DNA of 22,051 bases from a virus. Made by a program: the position numbers and the translations under genes. The notes under the pieces were generated by a model. It was not told the origin of the DNA, did no database searches, and worked only from the letters and a program-made list of their open reading frames with translations. Location: positions 1 through 22,051 of the IMG/VR virus record IMGVR_UViG_3300007538_000220. One strand, given 5' to 3'. The number at the start of each line of letters is the position of its first letter. Position 1 is the first letter of the stretch. Shown here one piece after another: positions 15,579-22,051 of this stretch.

Positions 15579-16216
15579 CCTATCAGCAAATAAGCGAACA
15601 AATTAGGACTATGCTATATGGTGGCATACCTTCTGATGATGCGTCTTTTAGTTTAAGATATATTGCTGAATTAGTGGCACAAGAAGTTGCTGTTCAAGCA
15701 AGGAAAAACGCATTTGAAAATAGTAATGCAGGAGAAACTACTTACGCAAATGATACATTTACTTCTACATTCACAAGTATTGCAGTAGTGTATAATAGCA
15801 CGTTAAAACAAAACTATTCAGTATTGCCGCAAATACCTGCTGCCTTGCCAAATAATCAGGAGATAATAAGCATTACTCCTCTTGGTATTATAGGAAGGCG
15901 TAGACAGATAGTTTTAATGAAGAATAAGGATAAGTTCATGCAAGACATGCTACCTCCTGTAAAAGGCTTTATTTTAGCTTATATAGAGGATGGTAAATTG
16001 TATTATGACAACATACAAGAATATATGTTTACTTCGGTAAATATAACAATGGTTGGAGCTATAAGTAGCACAGGTGATTTATTAAGTGCTAAATTAAATG
16101 TTCCAAAAAGTGTAGAAAGTGAAATTATAGGTAAAATATTTCAGTTATTAAGAATATCAAAAGGTTTACCACAGGATGTTTTGAATAATGCTAACGATTC
16201 ACCAACAGTACAATAA
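15575..16216 (+). CDS. Connector (ring) protein, putative
   Basis: A 213-residue protein starting within the stop of the preceding connector gene. The N-terminus is helical (QQISEQIRTMLYGGIPSDDA, then AELVAQEVAVQARKNAFENS). The centre is beta-rich (YSVLPQIPAALPNNQEIISI) with a short basic patch, GRRRQIVLMKNKDKF, near 104-118. The C-terminus is helical (VESEIIGKIFQLLRISKGLP). It lacks enzyme motifs or a signal peptide. Position and size match the second ring protein below the portal in crAss-like phages. I cannot tie it to a specific family by motif alone. The next gene starts two bases after its stop. Confidence 0.62.
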   Translation: MTYQQISEQIRTMLYGGIPSDDASFSLRYIAELVAQEVAVQARKNAFENSNAGETTYANDTFTSTFTSIAVVYNSTLKQNYSVLPQIPAALPNNQEIISITPLGIIGRRRQIVLMKNKDKFMQDMLPPVKGFILAYIEDGKLYYDNIQEYMFTSVNITMVGAISSTGDLLSAKLNVPKSVESEIIGKIFQLLRISKGLPQDVLNNANDSPTVQ

Positions 16217-16218
16217 GC

Positions 16219-16992
16219 ATGGCAACGATAGGGTTAAGACAATTAGTAGCTGAATTTTTAGATAGTGCAGACCAAAGCTCTCACCAGTTTAGACGTATGT
16301 ATAATATTGGTGTGCGTGGTTCTCGTGCTTTTAATTTAGATATTACAGGCCAGATGATTACTGTTTTACTTCCTGTAAATGTAAACAATACAGTTAATCT
16401 TCCTGTTGATTATCTTACCTATTCAAAGATGGGTATTATCAATGAAAGGGGAGAAATAATTACGTTTACTAAAAATGAGCAATTGTCGCAGTATCATGCT
16501 ATATATCAGAATGAAACAGATAGAAATGCAGGAGTACCTGAACTTACAACAATAGGTAATTATGTAGCTCCGCTTCCTTATCCTTATTTATATAGCAATT
16601 ATTGGTGGGGTGGTACTTCTTATACATTATTTGGATTAAATAGTGGTACAGCGCAGATTTGTGATTTTGATATTGATGAAGGCGCTGGAGTTATACTATT
16701 AAATCCTAAAAATAAATATCCAGAAATACTTTTTGAATACCTATCAGATGGTTATGATGAAACAGCAGATGATTATCAAATCAATTCAATGGCTGAAGAA
16801 GCATTTATATGCTATCTTAGATGGAAAAACTCTACTGACATGGTTAAAAAGTTTAGTGCAGGTCAGGTAAGAGAATACAAAAACGAATATTACAGAGAAA
16901 TGCGTTTAGCTAAGATGCGTATCAATAAGGCTTACGCTTCTGAATTTACAGCTAAAAAGCGCAGCTTGACAGGACTTACTGCAAGAGCATAA
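16219..16992 (+). CDS. Connector (ring/adaptor) protein, putative
   Basis: A 257-residue protein, third in the connector series. It begins with a helical segment (LRQLVAEFLDSADQSSHQFR), then a beta-rich core with NVNNTVNLPVDYLTYSKMGI, an aromatic Tyr/Trp-rich stretch (PYPYLYSNYWWGGTSYTLFG, about 119-138) and an acidic strand (DFDIDEGAGVILLNPKNKYP). The C-terminus is a long basic helix (EYKNEYYREMRLAKMRINKA), which could line the connector against DNA or the neighbouring ring. The layout recalls the gp11/gp4-type tail-adaptor fold of T7 and P22, but that is a structural guess. The next gene follows after four bases. Confidence 0.64.
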   Translation: MATIGLRQLVAEFLDSADQSSHQFRRMYNIGVRGSRAFNLDITGQMITVLLPVNVNNTVNLPVDYLTYSKMGIINERGEIITFTKNEQLSQYHAIYQNETDRNAGVPELTTIGNYVAPLPYPYLYSNYWWGGTSYTLFGLNSGTAQICDFDIDEGAGVILLNPKNKYPEILFEYLSDGYDETADDYQINSMAEEAFICYLRWKNSTDMVKKFSAGQVREYKNEYYREMRLAKMRINKAYASEFTAKKRSLTGLTARA

Positions 16993-16996
16993 GATT

Positions 16997-19900
16997 ATGG
17001 CAGAGAATATCAAGTTATTTCGTCAAGGTGGAATGGACACCGATGATGCTTACGAATTTATTGAGCAAACAGATTTTGTTGATGCTTATAACGTAAGGGT
17101 TATGGGTACTTCAGAAGGTGAAGAGGGTCTTGCAACAAATATTGAATCTAATGTATTAATTGCAGGAACAAGGCCAGCAGGTTTGAATAAAGCTATTGGT
17201 GCAGCAGGATTTGAAATAACTCGAAATGCGTATGCTTTCGTATATAATTCTCAAAACAAAAACTTAATTACAAAACTTGCGTATGACACAAATACGCAAA
17301 CAAACATATTTGAAAATCTAACAAATAGTGCATCTGTTGATATACTTCCATTAAACCCTGAATATTATGTAAATGATATTAAGTTAATTAATGATAAGTT
17401 TTTGGCGTGGACTGATGGCAGGATGCAGCCAAGAATGATAAACATAGATAAGCTTGCAGCAGGAACATATACTTCATTATATGGTAGCTTAACGCAAGAT
17501 GATATGCTTGTCATTAAAGCGCAAGGATTAATACCTGCAATTTGTGCTTATGGAAATGATGAGGGTCAGTCTGTAAATTTACTTCAGGGAAAGTTATTTC
17601 AATTTGGCTACCAGTATGTGTATTCAGAGGGTGAACATTCAGCTTGGAGTACAAGGTCAAAAAGGCCTGTTCCTACGCAAGAATCTACACCAGCTATTGG
17701 TACAAACGTAACTAATAATAATCATATTGTTGTACAATTAAATATTGGAACAAATAGAGTAAATCAAGTCAATGTATGTGCGAGGTATTCCAATTACGAT
17801 TGGTTTACCATAAAGAGTGCAAGCAGAGCTTATATATTGTCTTTACCTGCTACGATAAATGTAGCTACTCAGGTTTATGAAGCATACAATCCTGCAACCA
17901 ATATTTACAGCATTGCCTTTTATAACAATGGGTTATATACCAATATCGACCCATTAGAAACCGACTTAAACTATGACCACGTTCCATTAAAATGCGAAAC
18001 ATTAGAAAATGTCAATGGTAATATATTGGCTATGGGTGGCATTACAGAAGGTTACCCAAGACCAACTATTGAAGTAGATATAAAGGTAAGTGCATACGAC
18101 CCATTGTTGAGTGTCACTCTTCCCCCTACTGGAATGACTGTTAATTGGTATACTCCTGAAGTTAATACATTTCAATACCTTTATTTTGCAGGAACTCCTG
18201 CTATTGGCGATAAAATAATTATTAGATATAAAAAAATAGATGATTATTCAAATATATTGACACTTCCTGCTCCAAGTGGATATACTGCGACTTCTGTAAA
18301 CTTAGGTTCAGTAATGAACGGTTTGTATTCTGCATTATCTCCCACTTATGCTTGGGGGTTAGATTTTGACAATCCTGCATTTACTATTTTAACAATAAAA
18401 GCTCCATCAGGATATACTTTCTTGGATTGTGCTATTACTTTAGCAAGTGCAGGTGCAGCCACATTTAAATCAATTCATGCTTTAAAGAGTAATTCAAGTT
18501 ATCAACTTGCATTATTACATTTTGATAGATGGGGTAGATATTTCCCTATGGTTAGTGGAAAGGAATATGTCATTAATACTCCTTCTTATGCAGTAATAAA
18601 TAGTGCTAACACAACAGGCTCTTATGGTTTAACTCCACAAATAAATTGGGAGATAAAAAGTTTGCCTCCTGCGGAAGCCGTTTCTGCACAATGGGCAATT
18701 ACTAAAAACAATACGCATCAAACTACATTAATGGTAAACGGTGTTCTTGACGCAATACCAACCGATGATTACGTTACATTTAACTTATCTCCATTAAAAA
18801 AATTCAATGAAGTAAACAGTTCTTCAGTATTAAATTATGATTATACTCCGGGAGATAGATGTACATTATTGTTCTACATTGATGGAACAACATATAATTA
18901 TTTTGATAGTCCTGCTTTTGATGTAGAAGTTGTGAGTTTTGTTATAGACGCAAACAATGGTAAATATTTATTAAAAATAAGGAAGGCTGAACTTTTAAAT
19001 ACTGCTGCTATTTCTGGAAAGAACGTAATGCTTGAAATTTATACTCCAAGATTGCGTGATATAGTTGAAAATAATGCTACCGTTCCTGCTGAACAATTAT
19101 TTTATGAGGTTGGTGACCAAATAAATATTGTAAATGGAGATTATGTAACGAAAGTAGGAACTATAACAGATGGCGATGTTTACTTTAAAACAAGAAGTCT
19201 TTATAGTGCTGTAAATCCAAACATTCCTCCTCCATATAGTTTCTTAGTAGAGGATTTTAACTTTAGTGATTTTTATGAAAGTGCTTACACTTCTTACGGA
19301 AGGCCAAGAAGTTATAATGACGAGCCGGGTTTAGTCGAAAGAAAGGCAAGCATACGTTACTCTGATTCTTTTTTAAGGGATTCACAAGTCAATGGACTTA
19401 CAAGATTTTATACTGATAATATATACGGAGATATAGATGGTGAAAGTTCTTCAAATTATGGTTGGATTCGTAAAATACGTCAAAGAAATAATGTACTCGT
19501 TTGTTTTCAAGAATTAAAGGTAGGTTATATCCCTGTATCTCAAACAATAGTTGAAGACCAATCAGGTAGTTCGCAATACGCATTATCATTTAAGCTATTT
19601 AACTTTATACGTTACAATGGATTAAATATAGGAATGGGTAACGCTAAAGAATCCTATGCAGAATGGAACAACAATTTATATTTTGTAGACCCTTTTCGTT
19701 CAGAACCTATTAAAACAGGATTAGATGGCATAGCTCCTATTTCTGGTAAAATGAGCAAATATTTCAAAAGAGTTTTGCAACAAGCCTATGAGAGTGGAAA
19801 GAAAATTATTGGCTATTACGATATATTCAATAATGAATATTTGCTATCTACTGAAACCGAAGGCGATATATTAGCTGTTCCGGGATTTGATGGTCTTAAT

Positions 19901-20899
19901 TGGCAATTAGAAGATAGCTATACTGTTTTACCAAGCGCAATAAGCATAACTGCGCAAGGAACAAAAGGTGTAACTACGTATAATAATACAACAGGTATTG
20001 CAACTTATACTCCAAATTCGGGACAGACAGGGGCTGATTCATTTAGTTTTGGCTTTACTGTTGGTGGAATACCAAAAACAAAGAATGTATGTATTACAAT
20101 TACAGCAGGAAATCCTTGTCCTAATAACTTTGTATTTGGTGAAATAACAGGTGCTTCTTTAAGTACGGTATATACTTCAAATGCTGTAAATATATACGGA
20201 ATAGATATTTCTGTTCCTGTTACTATTATAGGTGGAGAATATAGAATCAATGGCGGTTCTTGGACAAGTTTAGCAGGTGTTGTTGTTAATAATGATATTG
20301 TTGAAGTAAGGCAAACAAGTTCTGGTACACCAAGTACAAAAACTACTGCTACATTAACCGTTAATTGTAGAGTTGTTGATTTTGATGTTACTACCGCAGG
20401 AACAACTACAACTACTACTACGACTTCTACAACAACTACTACAACAACTTTAGAGCCGACAACAACAACGACTTCTACCACAACAACTTTAGAACCGACA
20501 ACAACTACTACTTCAACTACGACTACTTTAGAGCCGACAACGACTACTACTTCAACTACTTTAGAGCCGCCTCCAACTACAACAACTACGACAAGTACGA
20601 CTACGACAAGTACAACAACTTCAACCACAACGACTACGACAACTTATCCTTGTATATGTTATGAAATTGAAAATGAAACAGGAGGTGCTTTAGATATTAC
20701 ATATACTCCTTGTGCAAGTGGAGAAACTACTGTAAGTGTTCCTGCTGGTTACATAATAAATATATGTGTTGATAATGGAACACCTATATATGCCACAGGT
20801 TTAACTGTAACAAATTGTGGAACTCCTTGTTCAGCAGATTATGATTGTAATGCTTGCGGTTCAATAACAACAACTACGACAACAACAATAATTGGTTAA
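16997..20899 (+). CDS. Long tail-hub ('stabilization'/muzzle-type) protein with Ig-like, Thr-rich and Cys-rich C-terminal parts
   Basis: A 1300-residue virion protein. The N-terminal region (FRQGGMDTDDAYEFIEQ, then FVDAYNVRVMGTSEGEEG, residues 8-44) and the later DIKLINDKFLAWTDGRMQPR resemble the tail stabilization protein found after the ring genes in crAss-like phages. Most of residues 50-975 is beta-rich and likely forms the tail hub; VERKASIRYSDSFLRDSQVN and YGWIRKIRQRNNVLVCFQEL look like a conserved core. The C-terminus is modular. An Ig/cadherin-like domain lies at about 980-1037 (YTPNSGQTGADSFSF). A second Ig-like domain at about 1040-1130 contains YRINGGSWTSLAGVVVNNDI. Residues 1136-1216 are Thr-rich. 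A terminal domain from 1217 holds eight Cys and ends in another Thr run. These outer parts are probably exposed and bind or decorate. Stop and next start overlap (TAATG). Confidence 0.78.
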   Translation: MAENIKLFRQGGMDTDDAYEFIEQTDFVDAYNVRVMGTSEGEEGLATNIESNVLIAGTRPAGLNKAIGAAGFEITRNAYAFVYNSQNKNLITKLAYDTNTQTNIFENLTNSASVDILPLNPEYYVNDIKLINDKFLAWTDGRMQPRMINIDKLAAGTYTSLYGSLTQDDMLVIKAQGLIPAICAYGNDEGQSVNLLQGKLFQFGYQYVYSEGEHSAWSTRSKRPVPTQESTPAIGTNVTNNNHIVVQLNIGTNRVNQVNVCARYSNYDWFTIKSASRAYILSLPATINVATQVYEAYNPATNIYSIAFYNNGLYTNIDPLETDLNYDHVPLKCETLENVNGNILAMGGITEGYPRPTIEVDIKVSAYDPLLSVTLPPTGMTVNWYTPEVNTFQYLYFAGTPAIGDKIIIRYKKIDDYSNILTLPAPSGYTATSVNLGSVMNGLYSALSPTYAWGLDFDNPAFTILTIKAPSGYTFLDCAITLASAGAATFKSIHALKSNSSYQLALLHFDRWGRYFPMVSGKEYVINTPSYAVINSANTTGSYGLTPQINWEIKSLPPAEAVSAQWAITKNNTHQTTLMVNGVLDAIPTDDYVTFNLSPLKKFNEVNSSSVLNYDYTPGDRCTLLFYIDGTTYNYFDSPAFDVEVVSFVIDANNGKYLLKIRKAELLNTAAISGKNVMLEIYTPRLRDIVENNATVPAEQLFYEVGDQINIVNGDYVTKVGTITDGDVYFKTRSLYSAVNPNIPPPYSFLVEDFNFSDFYESAYTSYGRPRSYNDEPGLVERKASIRYSDSFLRDSQVNGLTRFYTDNIYGDIDGESSSNYGWIRKIRQRNNVLVCFQELKVGYIPVSQTIVEDQSGSSQYALSFKLFNFIRYNGLNIGMGNAKESYAEWNNNLYFVDPFRSEPIKTGLDGIAPISGKMSKYFKRVLQQAYESGKKIIGYYDIFNNEYLLSTETEGDILAVPGFDGLNWQLEDSYTVLPSAISITAQGTKGVTTYNNTTGIATYTPNSGQTGADSFSFGFTVGGIPKTKNVCITITAGNPCPNNFVFGEITGASLSTVYTSNAVNIYGIDISVPVTIIGGEYRINGGSWTSLAGVVVNNDIVEVRQTSSGTPSTKTTATLTVNCRVVDFDVTTAGTTTTTTTTSTTTTTTTLEPTTTTTSTTTTLEPTTTTTSTTTTLEPTTTTTSTTLEPPPTTTTTTSTTTTSTTTSTTTTTTTYPCICYEIENETGGALDITYTPCASGETTVSVPAGYIINICVDNGTPIYATGLTVTNCGTPCSADYDCNACGSITTTTTTTIIG
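20402..20644 (+). repeat. Thr-rich (mucin-like) coding repeat with LEP spacers
   Basis: This encodes residues 1136-1216 of the long tail protein: 60 Thr, 7 Ser, 4 Leu-Glu-Pro triplets and two extra Pro in 81 residues. LEP codons begin at 20450, 20489, 20528 and 20561, giving periods of 39, 39 and 33 bases. The repeat unit is LEPTTTTTSTTTT. ACA, ACT, ACG and ACC are mixed differently in each unit, so the protein repeat is more regular than the DNA. Confidence 0.95.
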
Positions 20900-22051
20900 T
20901 GAATAAACTAATAGAATTGTTTACTGCTTGGGGTGTAAGTTTTAATCCTAATAGTGAGCAAATTGAGTTAGCATCAAAAAGATTAGAGGTTTGTAATTCT
21001 TGTGAACACAAGGGTGAAAATGCTATTTTTAAAAAAATATGCAATATTTGTACATGCCCTTTAAACAAAAAGGTATATTCGCCTGTGAAAGGTGCTTGTC
21101 CTGAAAAAAAATGGGATGAAGTAGATAATCAATTTATAAAACACACTGATATTAAAACACTAAGATTTGTATCTGCACAGCCTGCTATTATTTATTACGC
21201 TTGGCAAGTTGAAGTAATGCTTCAAAACTTTTTAGAAATGGGTGTTAATCTTAATCAGGTTGATGTTGTTTGCTGGAAGATTAATGGAGTTATTCCTGTT
21301 GAATGGTCAAAGCTTGCCGGAGCATATCCTGCTCGTTTTTTCTTCTATGATGATACAAGAATTACAAAGCATTACATTTCTTCTATAAGACCCAATATTT
21401 TAAAACATCATTGGAAGCGTTATCCTGAATTAAGCGAAGAAGCTATATTTTATCATGATTGCGATATTGTATTTACAAAGCCTATTAAGGAATGGATTAC
21501 AGAGGATATGCTGAAAGATAATCATTGGTATGGCTCTAACACAAATTCATATATTTCTCACTCTTACATATCATCTAAAGGTGATGATATATTAAATAAA
21601 ATGTGTGAGATAACATCCATTAATAAAAGAGTTATTCTTGATAATGAAAAGAATTGTATTGGCGCACAATATTTAATGAAAAATGTGACTTACTCCTATT
21701 GGGAAAGAGTTGAATCTGATAGTGAGCAATTATTTAAGCAGATTACCGATATAAACAATATTAAGAAAGAAGAAAATCCTGAATACCATGAATTGCAAAT
21801 ATGGACTGCTGATATGTGGGCAGTATTATGGGGTGCTTGGAGATTAGGATTTGAAACAAAAGTTCATGAAAATTTTGATTTTTGTTGGGCAACTTCTCAT
21901 ATAGATAGATTTAGTATTTGCAATATTTACCATAATGCAGGAGTTGTTTCAGGTAAAGATGGATTGTTTTTTAAGGGTGACTTTAGAGATAAGCTTCCAT
22001 ATAATTCTGATATTAAAATAAAAGAAAATACTTCTTCTGAAAAATATTGGA
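20899..22051 (+). CDS. Cys-rich zinc-ribbon-like module fused to a DxD glycosyltransferase-like domain (3' end outside window)
   Basis: The frame is open from the ATG overlapping the upstream stop to the window edge (384 complete codons seen). Residues 1-72 form a compact module with C32-x2-C35, C48-x2-C51, C53 and C67, ending ACPEKKW; this looks like a zinc ribbon and, from memory, resembles short stand-alone proteins of Bacteroidota phages. From about 85 onward the sequence resembles a GT-A-like glycosyltransferase: the strand KTLRFVSAQPAIIYYAWQVE, then EEAIFYHDCDIVFTKP, with D187-C188-D189 as a DxD metal site, then WYGSNTNSYIS, and IWTADMWAVLWGAWRLG with acidic and aromatic residues near 301-317. 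No signal peptide or membrane helix is seen. It follows directly on the Thr-rich tail gene, which makes that protein a candidate acceptor (inference). The glycosyltransferase call is less firm than for the upstream genes. Confidence 0.65.
   Translation, partial: MNKLIELFTAWGVSFNPNSEQIELASKRLEVCNSCEHKGENAIFKKICNICTCPLNKKVYSPVKGACPEKKWDEVDNQFIKHTDIKTLRFVSAQPAIIYYAWQVEVMLQNFLEMGVNLNQVDVVCWKINGVIPVEWSKLAGAYPARFFFYDDTRITKHYISSIRPNILKHHWKRYPELSEEAIFYHDCDIVFTKPIKEWITEDMLKDNHWYGSNTNSYISHSYISSKGDDILNKMCEITSINKRVILDNEKNCIGAQYLMKNVTYSYWERVESDSEQLFKQITDINNIKKEENPEYHELQIWTADMWAVLWGAWRLGFETKVHENFDFCWATSHIDRFSICNIYHNAGVVSGKDGLFFKGDFRDKLPYNSDIKIKENTSSEKYW

Noticed and set aside
20450-20574. Regularly spaced repeats that might be taken for a CRISPR array
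   Set aside because: The repeats are in frame, encode Thr-rich protein, are short and inexact at DNA level, and have no unique spacers.
20005-20628. Reverse-strand 207-residue ORF, extremely Val-rich
   Set aside because: It is the antisense reading of the Thr codons (ACN read in reverse gives Val codons) in the long tail gene; no start context or protein-like composition.
1-22051. tRNA genes, integrase, attachment sites and lysogeny regulators
   Set aside because: Looked for along both strands; no cloverleaf with a T-loop motif and no recombinase-like protein found, though short or degenerate elements could be missed by eye.

Overview
The window is about 22 kb of an A+T-rich tailed-phage genome. 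It contains the head-packaging and head-tail connector module, flanked by sugar-transfer genes. All genes are on the + strand and packed nose to tail, many with ATGA or TAATG overlaps. The gene order fits a podovirus-like phage of the crAss-like (Crassvirales) type: HU/IHF-like protein, small pre-terminase gene, TerL, portal, acidic scaffold-like protein, major capsid protein, a post-capsid gene, three short connector proteins, then a very long tail-hub ('stabilization' or muzzle-type) protein. Family assignment rests on order, lengths and remembered motifs, not on a search. The host is probably a member of Bacteroidota: three intergenic gaps carry TAnnTTTG, the -7 promoter element of that phylum, 19-28 nt before the next start codon, and upstream leaders are A-rich with few Shine-Dalgarno-like sites.

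Layout. Positions 1-3239 hold a coupled cassette: a GT-A family 2 glycosyltransferase, a PLOD-like (procollagen-type) glycosyltransferase, a Methyltransf_24-like SAM methyltransferase, a 45-residue basic protein and a GT-B (GT4-like) glycosyltransferase. Positions 3236-5421 hold a protein that reads as three tandem GroES-like domains, a HU/IHF-like domain fused to a basic linker and a putative winged helix, and a small protein in the place of a small terminase. Positions 5405-14548 hold TerL (split by a 348-residue LAGLIDADG intein directly after the Walker B Asp-Glu), portal, scaffold, capsid and one unassigned protein. Strong hairpin terminators follow the capsid gene and the unassigned gene. 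Positions 14676-20899 hold three connector (ring) proteins and a 1300-residue tail protein ending in Ig-like domains, an 81-residue Thr-rich mucin-like segment and a Cys-rich terminal domain. The last gene, cut by the window end, fuses a Cys-rich zinc-ribbon-like module to a DxD glycosyltransferase-like domain.

How the parts may work together (inference): the structural genes build and fill the capsid. The GroES-like protein may help host GroEL fold capsid or tail proteins. The four glycosyltransferase-like genes on both sides of the virion genes, together with the methyltransferase, could decorate the virion, with the Thr-rich tail segment as the most obvious acceptor. The most notable items are the triple GroES-like protein, the intein at the ATPase active site (with Met in place of the usual penultimate His), the HU-winged-helix fusion, and the pairing of sugar-transfer genes with a mucin-like tail domain.
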